In this document: positions 35,546 through 45,244 of the stretch, in pieces
How positions within the stretch are numbered: position 1 is the stretch's first letter
Layout of the letters: each line of letters opens with the position of its first letter
Origin: an uncultured Lachnospiraceae bacterium
Lineage (GTDB): Bacteria; Bacillota; Clostridia; Lachnospirales; Lachnospiraceae
Length of the DNA stretch: 64,000 bases
NCBI GenBank assembly: GCA_947644545.1
Contig: CANRZW010000009.1
Location: forward strand, 1-64,000
Direction of reading: 5' to 3'
Notes under the pieces: model-generated
Databases searched by the model: none
What the model was told of the DNA's origin: nothing
What the model saw: only the letters and a program-made list of their open reading frames with translations
Translations under genes and position numbers: made by a program

Positions 35546-37132
35546 TCAATCGTCTCCGCCGCTCTCTTCATCTGACGTCTCCTCGTCCACGTACTCTTCC
35601 TCGACCTCCTCCGGCACATCAATATACGCTTCCTCGTATTCTCCGCCGACAACCTGCGACATGATCTTCTCGGACAAGGTTTTCAGTCCACTGTTTGCAT
35701 CTTCTCCGCTCCATATCCTTGCGAAAGTAATTTCCAGCTCCACCCAGAAATTACTCGTCTCGATCATCTTGGGCATCGGGACGGAACACTCATATTCCTG
35801 CAGGAATGCCAGTCTGTCCGCATTCTCATACGTATCACCCGTATCGCTGACCGGCAGCTTACCTGTTCTGGCAAATAGCTGCTCCGAAGCCTGCCTTGTC
35901 AGATACAGCGCGAAATCGTTCGCCATCTCCTTTTTCACAGAGTATCCGTTGATCACCACGCACTGTGTGACGGACAAAGAAGCCGAGCTTAGCTCCTCAC
36001 TCACATCCGGCAGCATGGATACCCCATATTCATATGCGAACTTCCCTTCCTCTTTCGCCGTCTCGATCTTGGAGAGCGCATCGGACGTGGCTACCGTATA
36101 TACGATCTTGCCGTCCATAAAGTCCTGCAGCACGCCGTCGTAACTGATCTCCTTCGTATCGATGGAAAAGAACTGGTTCAGGTCCTGATAGACCCGCATA
36201 CACTTGATCGCATTCTCATTGTAAATATGGATCGAATTCGCCTGATCTCCGTTAACGCCGCCCACATCAATCGCATCCCCTACGAAGAAATAATTGTAGA
36301 AAATATCCGACACATCCCATTTAAAGACAGCCTCCACCTGTTCCGGCGCATCATATACATCCGCAAATGTGCGAATATCGTCGATCGTATCCGGCAGGGC
36401 GCTGGCCACCCGTTCCTCGACCGCTTCTTCCTCACTGCCCGCAGCCGCTGCACCCGCATCGTCTGTCTCCTGGCCGCCGTCTGCTATGGCCGTCTCATCG
36501 CCGCCGTCCCCGGCACTCTCTGTCTCCGGCTCCCGGCCGTCATCAATCTGCTGCTGTGCCTCTTTCGCGGCCGCCTCATCCTGCTCGGCCTCGATCTGCC
36601 CCCTGGCCCAATCCTCAAGATAAGTCCTGTTATACAGAAAACAGCTTGTCTCAAAATAAAAGGGATAGGCAATCTGTTTCTCCCCGTAGGTCACCGCCCC
36701 GACAGCAGTCTCGGGCAGCCACTGGTCCATAGCCGAAACCCCTGCCGGCAGTCTGATCTCCGAGGCAAGTCCCGCCAGATACGCCTTCTCCAGAGAATCA
36801 TTGCTGACAATATACAGATCCGGCACTTCCTCCGTGTGGAGCGAGGCCTGGTTGACCGTCTCCAAATACTCCCTGCCTGACGTATAGACGGGCATTACAC
36901 GCACTTCATCCTGATACTCGCTGTATGCCACCGCCACACTGTTCAGATAATCGGTCAGCGCTTCATCCGTATACCACAGATAAAGTGTTTCCCGGTGTCC
37001 AAACAGAGAATCCTCCTCCGTTTCCGTTTCCTCACTCTGCCGGATCGGCAGCCCGAAATGCCCTGCCGCATACACACCGCCGGCACAGAGTGCAATGATC
37101 AGAATCGTGATCAATCGTTTTCTCAAAGCCAC
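35546..37132 (-). CDS. Extracellular solute-binding protein (sugar-type)
   Basis: A 528-residue secreted binding protein of the family-1 (maltose/oligosaccharide-type) fold. It has a signal segment (ITILIIALCAGGVYA) without a lipobox and lobes containing LYLWYTDEALTDYL, DLYIVSND, YPFYFETSCFLYNR and GKIVYTVATSDAL. Residues about 180-250 are a low-complexity insertion rich in Glu, Asp, Ala and Gly, unusual for the family, and the C-terminus is acidic. No ABC permease or ATPase is adjacent. It lies 20 bases after argD, so it is probably co-transcribed with arginine genes, but its fold suggests sugars rather than amino acids. Confidence 0.7.
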   Translation of the reverse strand: MALRKRLITILIIALCAGGVYAAGHFGLPIRQSEETETEEDSLFGHRETLYLWYTDEALTDYLNSVAVAYSEYQDEVRVMPVYTSGREYLETVNQASLHTEEVPDLYIVSNDSLEKAYLAGLASEIRLPAGVSAMDQWLPETAVGAVTYGEKQIAYPFYFETSCFLYNRTYLEDWARGQIEAEQDEAAAKEAQQQIDDGREPETESAGDGGDETAIADGGQETDDAGAAAAGSEEEAVEERVASALPDTIDDIRTFADVYDAPEQVEAVFKWDVSDIFYNYFFVGDAIDVGGVNGDQANSIHIYNENAIKCMRVYQDLNQFFSIDTKEISYDGVLQDFMDGKIVYTVATSDALSKIETAKEEGKFAYEYGVSMLPDVSEELSSASLSVTQCVVINGYSVKKEMANDFALYLTRQASEQLFARTGKLPVSDTGDTYENADRLAFLQEYECSVPMPKMIETSNFWVELEITFARIWSGEDANSGLKTLSEKIMSQVVGGEYEEAYIDVPEEVEEEYVDEETSDEESGGDD

Positions 37133-37152
37133 TTCTATCTCCTTAAATCCTC

Positions 37153-38361
37153 TTACTTATAACAAATTTCCTGTATGCTTTCCCGCAGGATCTTCATCAT
37201 ATCGTCCACATGCTCCTTCGTGATCACAAGCGGCGGCACAAACCTGATAATATCTGATCCGGCATTGATCAGCACCAGCCCCTTGTCCATGGCCTTCGTG
37301 ATGATTTCTCCCACAGGTCTGTCAAAAACCAACCCCTGCAGCAGCCCCACGCCTCTGCGCGTTTTCACGCAGTCGAACTCTTCCGCCAGGCCATCAAGAC
37401 ATGCCTCCAGATAAGCGCCTGTCTCCTTTACATTTACAAGTATATTCTTCTTCTCGAACAGGTCGATCACCTTGCTCACAGCCGCACAGGCCAACGGATT
37501 ACCACCGTAGGTGCTGCCATGGTCACCTGCCACAAGGGAATGCGCACCCACCTTTTCCGTCATCAGAAAAGCGCCCACCGGCACACCGCATCCCAAAGCC
37601 TTCGCCACCGTCATCACATCCGGCTTAATGCCGTAACGCTGCCATGCAAACATCGCGCCTGTTCGCCCCATGCCGCACTGGATCTCGTCTAATATCATCA
37701 GGATATCCCGCTCATCACAGAGCTTCCGCACCTTGCGCATAAATTCTTCCGTGGCCGGATAGATACCGCCCTCCCCCTGCACCGTCTCGAACAGGATCGC
37801 ACACGTCTTATCCGTCACCTGCGCCATCACGCTGTCGAAATCATTCAGATCGGCAAAGCGGATATGTCCGATCATCGGCTCGAAAGCTTCCCTGTAATGC
37901 GGGTTGCCCGTCACCGAAAGCGCCCCCATAGTCCTGCCGTGGAAGGAATGGTTCATGGCAATGATCTCATGATCCGTCCTGCCGTCCTTCAAAAAGGCAT
38001 ACTTCCTGGCCGTCTTGACCGCACCCTCCACGGCTTCCGCGCCGCTGTTAGTGAAGAACACCCGGTCCATGCCGGAAACTTCCTTCAGTTTCACGGCGGC
38101 TTCGATGGCCGGCAGATTATAATAATAATTGGAAGTATGGATGATCTTATCGATCTGTGCCTTCAAGGCGTCGTTGTACTCCTCATGATGATATCCCAGC
38201 GCAAACACTGCGATCCCGGACACGAAATCCAGATAACGCTTATCATCCATATCATACAGATACACGCCGTCACCCTTCTCAAATACCACCTGATAACGGT
38301 TGTACGTATGTAAAAGAGCCTTCTCCGCCTCATCGATATACTGCTGCATTGTTGTACTCAT
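37153..38361 (-). CDS. argD: Acetylornithine aminotransferase
   Basis: PLP-dependent aminotransferase forming N-acetylornithine in arginine synthesis. The 402-residue protein shows FTNSGAEAVEGAVKTARK, FHGRTMGALS, ILDEIQCGMGRTG and the PLP lysine in VAKALGCGVPVGA. Normal length and start. It follows argB by about 150 bases and precedes the solute-binding gene. Confidence 0.95.
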   Translation of the reverse strand: MSTTMQQYIDEAEKALLHTYNRYQVVFEKGDGVYLYDMDDKRYLDFVSGIAVFALGYHHEEYNDALKAQIDKIIHTSNYYYNLPAIEAAVKLKEVSGMDRVFFTNSGAEAVEGAVKTARKYAFLKDGRTDHEIIAMNHSFHGRTMGALSVTGNPHYREAFEPMIGHIRFADLNDFDSVMAQVTDKTCAILFETVQGEGGIYPATEEFMRKVRKLCDERDILMILDEIQCGMGRTGAMFAWQRYGIKPDVMTVAKALGCGVPVGAFLMTEKVGAHSLVAGDHGSTYGGNPLACAAVSKVIDLFEKKNILVNVKETGAYLEACLDGLAEEFDCVKTRRGVGLLQGLVFDRPVGEIITKAMDKGLVLINAGSDIIRFVPPLVITKEHVDDMMKILRESIQEICYK

Positions 38362-38510
38362 TCGCTTTTCCTCTTCTACTCTCTTCGCCTCTGCGCGTTC
38401 TCTTCCGGCATTCCTGCTTCAAGCTGCGGATCCCGGACTATTCCTTCTTAGTTCCTCTATTCCTTCTTATTCTTAACGTTCCCTGCATCTGACGGCCGCC
38501 GGTCATCCCC

Positions 38511-39398
38511 TTATGCCATATCCTCATCCGAAATAATAGCGGTTCCGATCCCCTCATTGGTAAAGATCTCCAGCAGCAGGCAGTGTGCGATTCTCCCGTC
38601 CAGAATATGAACTCTGTTGACGCCCTCCTTGATGGCATCCGTGCAGTTACTCAGCTTCGGCAGCATCCCGCCGCCGATGCAGCCGCTGCCGATCAGTTCA
38701 TCCGCCTGGGTTGCCGACAGTCTTGAAATAAAGCTTCCCTTGTCATTGATATCCCGGTAAAGCCCTTCGATATCCGTCAGGAAAACCAGCTTGTCCGCTC
38801 CCACTGCCTTGGCAATGGCGCAGGCCGCATCGTCCGCATTGATATTATAAGTCATAAACGCCTGATCCAGTCCGATCGGCGCCACGATGGGCAGGAAATC
38901 CTTCTCCAACAGGTCATAGAGCACCTTGGGATCCACACCGCAGATCTCGCCCACATAGCCGATATCCTCGCCGTCCGGACATTTCTTCGTACACTGCAGA
39001 AGTCCTGCGTCCTTGCCGCTGATCCCCACGGCTCTGACACCCAGCTCTTCCACCATCCGCACCAGATTCTTATTGACTTTGTTCAGGACCATCTCCGCGA
39101 TCTCCATGGTCTCCTCATCCGTCACCCGCAGGCCGTTCACGAACCGCGCCTCCTTACCGACCTTGCCCACCCAGCGGCTGATCTCCTTGCCGCCGCCGTG
39201 CACAATGATCGGCTTAAAACCTACCAGCTTAAGCAGCGTCACGTCCTTAATGACATTCCGCTGCAGTTCCTCGTCACTCATGGCGCTGCCGCCGTATTTC
39301 ACTACGATAATCTTACGGTTAAATTTCTGAATATAGGGCAGGGCCTCGATCAGGACCTCGGCCTTTCCCAATATCTTATCCATTTCTTTCTGTTCCAT
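38511..39398 (-). CDS. argB: Acetylglutamate kinase
   Basis: Phosphorylates N-acetylglutamate. The 295-residue amino-acid kinase fold has [45 protein letters not shown] and [10 protein letters not shown]. The N-terminal extension ([11 protein letters not shown]) is the type found in arginine-feedback-sensitive enzymes. It lies 62 bases after argJ in the same operon. Confidence 0.96.
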   Translation of the reverse strand: MEQKEMDKILGKAEVLIEALPYIQKFNRKIIVVKYGGSAMSDEELQRNVIKDVTLLKLVGFKPIIVHGGGKEISRWVGKVGKEARFVNGLRVTDEETMEIAEMVLNKVNKNLVRMVEELGVRAVGISGKDAGLLQCTKKCPDGEDIGYVGEICGVDPKVLYDLLEKDFLPIVAPIGLDQAFMTYNINADDAACAIAKAVGADKLVFLTDIEGLYRDINDKGSFISRLSATQADELIGSGCIGGGMLPKLSNCTDAIKEGVNRVHILDGRIAHCLLLEIFTNEGIGTAIISDEDMA

Positions 39399-39460
39399 AT
39401 TCTCAACTGTCCTTTATACAATTTAGTTTTTCCTGTTTGCCCTTCAATGCGCAGCCCGCA

Positions 39461-40684
39461 TCAGCTCCTGTAATCCGCATTGATCTTCACATACTCATAG
39501 CTCAAGTCGCATCCCCAGGCCGTCGCCTCGGCATCTCCCATATGCATATCCACCAGCACGGTAACTTCGGGGGAAGCCAGCACCTGCGCCGCCTCTTCCT
39601 CACTGTAATCCAGCGCCGACCCGTCCTTGTAGATGAGGATGCTCTTTTCCGCATTCTGAAAATACAGCTCGATCTTCTCCGGATCAAACTGCACCCCGGA
39701 ATAACCGAGCGCACACAGGAAGCGGCCGAAGTTCGCATCATGGCCAAAGATCGCCGCCTTGCACAGGCTCGAACCGATCACCGACTTACTTAGTATCCGC
39801 GCATTCTCCTTGGTATCCGCATGGATCACCTTCGTCTCAAACAGGGCCGTCGCACCCTCCCCGTCCCCGGCCATCTTCTTTGCCAGTGTGGTGTTGATAT
39901 ATCCAAGCGCTTCTTTAAACCTGGCATAATCCGCATTCTTACAGGTGATCTCCGGATTGCCGGCCATACCGTTTGCCAGCGCCACCAGCGTGTCGTTGGT
40001 GGACGTATCCCCGTCCACGGAGATCATATTGAAAGTGTCCGTCACATCCTCCCGCAGCGCCTCCTGCAAAAGCTCCCTGGAAATAGCCGCGTCTGTGGTC
40101 ACAAAGGCGAGCATGGTACACATATTCGGGTGGATCATGCCGGATCCCTTGCACATGCCGCCGACCGTCACCGTCCTGCCGCCCAGCTCAATCTGAACCG
40201 CTGCCTGCTTGGACACCGTATCCGTGGTCATGATGGCTTCCGCCGCCAAGGTGCCCGCTTCCTGCGTATCGGCCCTGGCCGCCGCCAGCTTCTCCACCCC
40301 TGCCAAAAGCTTATCCAGCGGAATCTGATTGCCGATCACGCCGGTTGATGCCACCAGAACCGCATCCGGAGAAATCTTAAGCAGCTGCGCCGTCTTCTCC
40401 GCAGTCTGCCTGCAGCATTCATACCCTGCCTTGCCGGTACAGGCATTGGCAATGCCGGAATTCACGATCACGGCATGCACGGCAGGAGAATTCTCCACGA
40501 TCTCCCTGTCCCACAACACCGGCGCCGCCTTCACCACGTTACTGGTAAAGACACCCGCTGCCCGGCAGGGTGTCTTGCTGTACACCATCGCCATATCCTT
40601 TCTGTTCTGATATTTGATCGCTGCTTCGATGCCCGCCGCCTCAAAGCCCTGTGCCGCTGTGACGCCGCCTTCTATTATTTTCAT
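39461..40684 (-). CDS. argJ: Bifunctional ornithine acetyltransferase / N-acetylglutamate synthase
   Basis: Transfers acetyl from acetylornithine to glutamate (cyclic arginine pathway) and, if bifunctional, also uses acetyl-CoA. The 407-residue precursor self-cleaves before the catalytic Thr in MIHPNMCTMLAF, where Cys replaces the more usual Ala before Thr. Other blocks are SGIANACTG and DGDTSTNDT. Start 40684 (MKIIEGGVTA) has AAAGGAAAG; the longer frame adds 20 unrelated residues. There is no separate argA or argE in the window, consistent with the cyclic pathway. Confidence 0.93.
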   Translation of the reverse strand: MKIIEGGVTAAQGFEAAGIEAAIKYQNRKDMAMVYSKTPCRAAGVFTSNVVKAAPVLWDREIVENSPAVHAVIVNSGIANACTGKAGYECCRQTAEKTAQLLKISPDAVLVASTGVIGNQIPLDKLLAGVEKLAAARADTQEAGTLAAEAIMTTDTVSKQAAVQIELGGRTVTVGGMCKGSGMIHPNMCTMLAFVTTDAAISRELLQEALREDVTDTFNMISVDGDTSTNDTLVALANGMAGNPEITCKNADYARFKEALGYINTTLAKKMAGDGEGATALFETKVIHADTKENARILSKSVIGSSLCKAAIFGHDANFGRFLCALGYSGVQFDPEKIELYFQNAEKSILIYKDGSALDYSEEEAAQVLASPEVTVLVDMHMGDAEATAWGCDLSYEYVKINADYRS

Positions 40685-40787
40685 GAACTTTCCTTTCTGC
40701 TCTTTACTCATAGTATCCGCTTTGTTTTCGCACTTTGTTTTCACGCACTGTTTATTATTCTAATACATTTCTTCTGTATTGGGAAGA

Positions 40788-41402
40788 TTAAATTTCCTCC
40801 ATTCCGATATCCGGAATCTCCACATTGATCTGCGTATCACCGGCCATCTCATGCGGATCCGGCTGATCAACCTTCTCCTCCTCTTTTTCCTCCCACAAAG
40901 ACTCATACTCCTTGTGCTTCTTGTCTGCATTCATTACCGCCATGTTCTTGGCCGCCATATAGACTTCCATATTGAAGTCCATCAACTTCTTCTCGTCCGA
41001 AGCAGGCACCTTGTCGCCGTTGGCGATCCGTCTGGCAATCTCCAGACACTTGGCCACCTCTTCCCCATACTCCTGCATGGCCTCCCCTTGCTGCTTCGCC
41101 ACTTCCGCATTCGCGATTCCGACCTCCAGCTCTATGACCTGATCCCGCAGCTTGACATGCTCCTCTATCTGTTCCTTCACCTGATCGATCTTCTCCTGCA
41201 GTTCTTTGGCACGCTTACGATATTCCTCCGACAGCTCAAGCACCACTCCGGAACCGCCATTCCAGGCTTCCTCACCGGAGCCGTATTTGAATCTAGCGTC
41301 GTTTTCTTCCTTCTCCTTAAGCAGCTTTCTCTGCCGGCTGCGCAGCGCTTCCAACTGCGATGTGTATGCCTGTCTTGCCTCCCTGATCTTCATAGTCGCC
41401 AT
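40788..41402 (-). CDS. Coiled-coil protein of unknown function
   Basis: A 204-residue soluble, highly charged protein. It is mostly helical: two long coiled-coil stretches (about 8-35 and 58-115, with EYRKRAKELQEKIDQVKEQIEEHVKLRD) and an acidic tail ending in DIGMEEI. There is no signal or membrane segment, and I do not recognise a family. A clean GGAGGTG site precedes the ATG. It lies within the arginine gene run between the GNAT gene and argJ, apparently as a passenger. Confidence 0.65.
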   Translation of the reverse strand: MATMKIREARQAYTSQLEALRSRQRKLLKEKEENDARFKYGSGEEAWNGGSGVVLELSEEYRKRAKELQEKIDQVKEQIEEHVKLRDQVIELEVGIANAEVAKQQGEAMQEYGEEVAKCLEIARRIANGDKVPASDEKKLMDFNMEVYMAAKNMAVMNADKKHKEYESLWEEKEEEKVDQPDPHEMAGDTQINVEIPDIGMEEI

Positions 41403-41459
41403 CCTGTCACCTCCATGTATGCAGCTATAGTTTCCGTTCCCCCTGCTTCAACCTTCCCT

Positions 41460-41909
41460 TCAACCTGCATTGAACTTTGTAATATTCTTCTCATTCAGTG
41501 TAAAGTCATAGTAGTTCAGATCCTCCCGCTTCGTCCAGCCAATCTGCCGCCAGAAGGCATTGCCGACGTCGTTGGCGGTAAAAGCGATCAACGACACCTT
41601 ATTGATCTGCTCCGCCCGCAGAGCCTCCATGCAAAAGACCACCATCCGTCTGCCAATCCCCCGCATCCGATACGCTTCTGCCACGCAGACATGATACAAA
41701 CAGCCGCGCCTCCCGTCATGCCCGCACAGAATAGCTCCCACAATCTTACCGTCCTCCTCCGCCACCACACTGCTGGACGGATTTCTGGCCAGGAAACGCG
41801 CAACGCCTTCTCTGGAATCATCCAGGCTTCTGATGGCAAATCCCTTGATGGAAAGCCACAACGTCTTCACGCCCTCATAATCCTCTATTGTCATCGTCCG
41901 TACTATCAT
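41460..41909 (-). CDS. GNAT-family N-acetyltransferase
   Basis: A 149-residue acetyl-CoA-dependent transferase with the core pattern VAEEDGKIVGAILCGHDGRRG, then the CoA-binding YRMRGIGRRMV and the late FTANDVGNAFWRQIGW. The substrate is unknown. It lies inside the arg run; whether it takes part in acetylated-intermediate metabolism cannot be told. Confidence 0.85.
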   Translation of the reverse strand: MIVRTMTIEDYEGVKTLWLSIKGFAIRSLDDSREGVARFLARNPSSSVVAEEDGKIVGAILCGHDGRRGCLYHVCVAEAYRMRGIGRRMVVFCMEALRAEQINKVSLIAFTANDVGNAFWRQIGWTKREDLNYYDFTLNEKNITKFNAG

Positions 41910-41961
41910 CTTGTTTTCTCAGCCTTTCTCTCCAAAACTCTCCTATAAGGGAAGTGTTTAT

Positions 41962-42450
41962 TCAATACCCCAGCGTCCCTTCCAGCGATTCATCATCCTC
42001 AATCCACTGCCGTACCGGAATCACCCGATAGTCGTCTTCCGTATCCCGGATGTAAACCGTCTCGATCCCGGCATTGATGATCTGCCGCTTGCACATGGAA
42101 CAGCTGCAGGAATTCTTAACGTATTCTCCCGTGTCAGCCTCCACCCCTACCAGATACAGTGCACTGCCGATCATCTTATCTCTGGACGCACTGATAATGG
42201 CATTCGCCTCCGCATGAACACTGCGGCACAGCTCATACCGTTCTCCCCGGGGAATCTCCATCCTGATCCGGACGCATTCCCCGAGATCCGTACAGTTCTT
42301 ACGTCCCCGCGGCGCCCCCACATAACCCGTGGATATCACCTCATCATTCTTGACAATCACCGCACCGTAATGCCTTCTAAGGCAAGTGGAACGCTGCGCC
42401 ACCATCTTCGCCAGATCCAGATAATAATTGACTTTATCTCTTCTTACCAT
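41962..42450 (-). CDS. comEB: dCMP/cytidine deaminase-like protein (ComEB type)
   Basis: A 162-residue zinc deaminase converting dCMP to dUMP, the precursor for thymidylate. Zinc-binding HAEANAI and a CSCSMC segment (for the usual PCxxC) are visible, with YGAVIVKNDEVISTGYVGAPRG upstream. It is annotated as ComEB in competence operons, although its role there is unproven. It lies between argC and a GNAT gene. The ATG at 42450 follows GGGCAGGAG. Confidence 0.82.
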   Translation of the reverse strand: MVRRDKVNYYLDLAKMVAQRSTCLRRHYGAVIVKNDEVISTGYVGAPRGRKNCTDLGECVRIRMEIPRGERYELCRSVHAEANAIISASRDKMIGSALYLVGVEADTGEYVKNSCSCSMCKRQIINAGIETVYIRDTEDDYRVIPVRQWIEDDESLEGTLGY

Positions 42451-42550
42451 CTCCTGCCCTATTCCTTTCCTGCCTGCGTCCAATACCCGTCAGGCACCCC
42501 TGTTTCCCGAAGCCTCTTATGTCCGATATTCGGCTATGGCAGAGAACCGG

Positions 42551-43618
42551 CTACGGAAACATCGGTACCAGTTCCAACCCTTCACTCTCCGGAAGTCCAA
42601 ACATCAGATTCATGTTCTGCACCGCCTGGCCCGCGGCCCCCTTTACCAGATTGTCAAGCGCACCCATCATGATGATTCTGCCGGTCCGCTCATCGATCAC
42701 AAAATTAATATCCACGTAGTTGCTGCCTTCCACCCACTTCGTTTCCGGACAGACTCCCTTTTCCAGCACGCGGACAAACTTCTCCTTCGCATAATACTTA
42801 TCGTACACCGCCCTGATCTCCTCGTAGTCCGGCAGGCTCTTTGATCCGTCCGCTCTTCTTACGGGAAGGAGCTTCGCATATTCCGTCACCAATATTCCTC
42901 TGTTCATCGGAACAAGATGCGGCGTAAAATTCACCAGGATTTCTCTGCCTGCCGCATATCCTAACTGCTCCTCGATCTCCGGCGTATGTCTGTGGCCTGC
43001 CACGCCATAAGCCTTGATATTCTCGTTCACCTCACAGTACAGGTTCGTCACCTTGGCGCCCCGCCCGGCGCCCGACGTTCCGCTCTTGGCGTCAATGATC
43101 AGCGTATCCGGATCGATCAGGCCTTCCTTCACAAGCGGATAGGCCGTCAGAATGGAACAAGTCGTATAGCAGCCCGGATTGGCTGTCAGCCTGGCCCGCT
43201 TCACATCCTCCCTGTTAATCTCGCACAACCCATACACCGCCTCCTCTATGTACTGCGGCGATTTATGCTCGATCCCGTACCATTTCTCATAGACAGGCAC
43301 ACTCTTGATGCGGAAATCCGCGCTCAGATCCACAATCTTTACCTTCGACAAGATATCATCATTCACCACCGACGCACAGAATCCCTGGGGCGTCGCCGTA
43401 AAGATAACGTCCACCTGCCCGGCCAGTTCTTCCATATTATCATCCATGCAGGCATCGTCCACGATCCGAAAGAGATTCTGATAGACAGACGCATATTTCT
43501 GATCCACATAACTGCGGGATCCATACCATTTGATCTCTACCTCCCTGTGTCCCATAAGCAGCCGCACCAATTCACCGCCCGCATATCCTGTCGCTCCTAT
43601 AATTCCTGCTCTGATCAT
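42551..43618 (-). CDS. argC: N-acetyl-gamma-glutamyl-phosphate reductase
   Basis: Reduces acetylglutamyl phosphate in arginine synthesis. The 355-residue protein begins with the NADP-binding IGATGYAGGELVRLL and carries the catalytic cysteine in TANPGCYTTCSILT, then GTSGAGRG and AGHRHTPEIEEQL. The GGAGGTAAAG site sets the start. First gene of the leftward arginine run, divergent from argG across the ARG-box region. Confidence 0.96.
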   Translation of the reverse strand: MIRAGIIGATGYAGGELVRLLMGHREVEIKWYGSRSYVDQKYASVYQNLFRIVDDACMDDNMEELAGQVDVIFTATPQGFCASVVNDDILSKVKIVDLSADFRIKSVPVYEKWYGIEHKSPQYIEEAVYGLCEINREDVKRARLTANPGCYTTCSILTAYPLVKEGLIDPDTLIIDAKSGTSGAGRGAKVTNLYCEVNENIKAYGVAGHRHTPEIEEQLGYAAGREILVNFTPHLVPMNRGILVTEYAKLLPVRRADGSKSLPDYEEIRAVYDKYYAKEKFVRVLEKGVCPETKWVEGSNYVDINFVIDERTGRIIMMGALDNLVKGAAGQAVQNMNLMFGLPESEGLELVPMFP

Positions 43619-43664
43619 CTTTACCTCCGTTCCAAAGCACTATATTTTTCCCAATCGTATCCTC

Positions 43665-43856
43665 AGTATATCACGCATCTTTATAGAAATCACTAAAAAA
43701 CGCCAAAGCTTTGCAAATCCGGCACTTTTGCATAAAAATTCGTATTTTATGCATATTATTCAATTTTCTTTCTACTTTTTGCATAAAAAATGAGAAATAT
43801 TCGTTTTAAAAATGCATAAAATCACACTTGCATTCTACACTGCTATGATGTATATT
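43665..43856. promoter_or_regulatory. argC-argG divergent promoter and ArgR-box region
   Basis: The argG promoter is TTGCAT (43828-43833), 17 bases, TATATT (43851-43856). argC has a TATACT -10 box on the minus strand (43665-43670) with no clear -35. Between them are several TGCATAAAA motifs: a perfect 9-bp inverted pair at 43729-43753, and single copies at 43780-43788 and 43813-43821. These AT-rich motifs resemble ARG boxes bound by ArgR/AhrC, so both directions are probably repressed by arginine. Confidence 0.65.
43729..43753. promoter_or_regulatory. Palindromic ArgR/AhrC-like operator
   Basis: TGCATAAAA (43729-43737) and TTTTATGCA (43745-43753) are perfect inverted copies around seven bases. 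It is the best-formed box in the argC-argG region. ArgR binding is inferred from position and AT-rich ARG-box character. Confidence 0.6.
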
Positions 43857-43959
43857 GTTTTACTGTAGAAGTAACTGGCAATCAGAACCGCGCACCTGCT
43901 GCGCCGTTCCTAAATGAGCAACTCTGCCGATCAAACAAAAAGACAAAGGAGACTACACC

Positions 43960-45183
43960 ATGAAAGAAAAAGTTGTTCTTGCTTATTCAGGTGGACTGGA
44001 CACCACAGCGATCATCCCCTGGTTAAAAGAAAATTTTGATTACGAAGTGATCTGCGTATGCGGCAACTGCGGTCAGGCTGAGGAGCTTGACGGATTGGAA
44101 GAGCGTGCCCTCTCAAGCGGCGCCTCCAAACTCTATATTGAAGATTTGACGGATGAATTCTGTGACGATTTCATTATGCCCTGCGTGCAGGCGCATGCCG
44201 TATATGAGAACAAATACCTGTTAGGCACCTCCATGGCCCGTCCTGTGATCGCCAAGAAGCTGGTTGAGATCGCACGTAAGGAAGGCGCTTCCGCCATCTG
44301 TCACGGCGCTACCGGCAAAGGCAACGATCAGATCCGTTTTGAACTGGGCATCAAGGCGCTGGCGCCCGACTTAAAGATCATCGCCGCATGGCGGAATGAG
44401 AAATGGACGATGAACTCCCGCGAGGAAGAGATCGAGTACTGCAAGCAGCACGGCATTAACCTGCCTTTCTCTGCCGACTCAAGCTACAGCCGCGACCGCA
44501 ACCTGTGGCACATCAGTCACGAGGGCCTGGAGTTGGAAGATCCCTCCAATGAGCCAAACTACGAACATCTGCTCGTTCTTGGCACAACACCGGAGAAAGC
44601 ACCCGAAGAGGGCGAATACGTTACCATGACTTTTGAAAAGGGTATCCCCACTTCCGTAAACGGTAAACAGATGAAAGTATCCGAGATCATCTCCACCTTA
44701 AATGAGCTGGGCGGCAAACACGGCATCGGCATCATCGATATCGTGGAGAACCGCGTGGTTGGCATGAAGTCCCGCGGCGTTTATGAGACACCCGGCGGCA
44801 CCATCCTCTACGAGGCTCACCAGCAGCTGGAGGAACTGATCCTCGACCGCGATACCTATGCACTGAAAAAAGACCTGGGCAATAAGTTTGCACAGATCGT
44901 ATACGAAGGCAAATGGTTCACTCCGATCCGCGAAGCGATCCAGGCCTTCATCGAATCCACACAGAAGTATGTGACCGGTGAAGTGAAGTTCAAGCTCTAT
45001 AAGGGCAACATTATCAAAGCCGGCACCACTTCCCCGTACACGCTCTACAACGAGAGCATCGCTTCCTTTACCACCGGCGATATGTACGACCACCACGACG
45101 CGGAAGGCTTCATCAACCTGTTCGGCTTATCCTGTAAGGTTCGCGCCATGAAGATGCAGGAGAACGGAGAGAAACTGCTTTAA
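43960..45183 (+). CDS. argG: Argininosuccinate synthase
   Basis: Joins citrulline and aspartate using ATP. The 407-residue protein opens with the ATP-binding [12 protein letters not shown] and continues with [16 protein letters not shown] and [13 protein letters not shown]. The start has AAAGGAG. Transcribed alone and rightward from the ARG-box region; argH is not in the window. It ends in a strong terminator. Confidence 0.96.
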   Translation: MKEKVVLAYSGGLDTTAIIPWLKENFDYEVICVCGNCGQAEELDGLEERALSSGASKLYIEDLTDEFCDDFIMPCVQAHAVYENKYLLGTSMARPVIAKKLVEIARKEGASAICHGATGKGNDQIRFELGIKALAPDLKIIAAWRNEKWTMNSREEEIEYCKQHGINLPFSADSSYSRDRNLWHISHEGLELEDPSNEPNYEHLLVLGTTPEKAPEEGEYVTMTFEKGIPTSVNGKQMKVSEIISTLNELGGKHGIGIIDIVENRVVGMKSRGVYETPGGTILYEAHQQLEELILDRDTYALKKDLGNKFAQIVYEGKWFTPIREAIQAFIESTQKYVTGEVKFKLYKGNIIKAGTTSPYTLYNESIASFTTGDMYDHHDAEGFINLFGLSCKVRAMKMQENGEKLL

Positions 45184-45200
45184 TCCTGTGATCCTAATCC

Positions 45201-45239
45201 AAAACGTCTCCGATGACAAGCTTCGGAGACGTTTTCTTT
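45201..45239. terminator. Terminator between argG and the pel operon
   Basis: AAAACGTCTCCGA (45201-45213) and TCGGAGACGTTTT (45223-45235) form a 13-bp stem with a short loop and a CTTTG tail. A/T flanks on both sides allow it to end both argG and the convergent pel transcript. Confidence 0.88.
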
Positions 45240-45244
45240 GTCTG

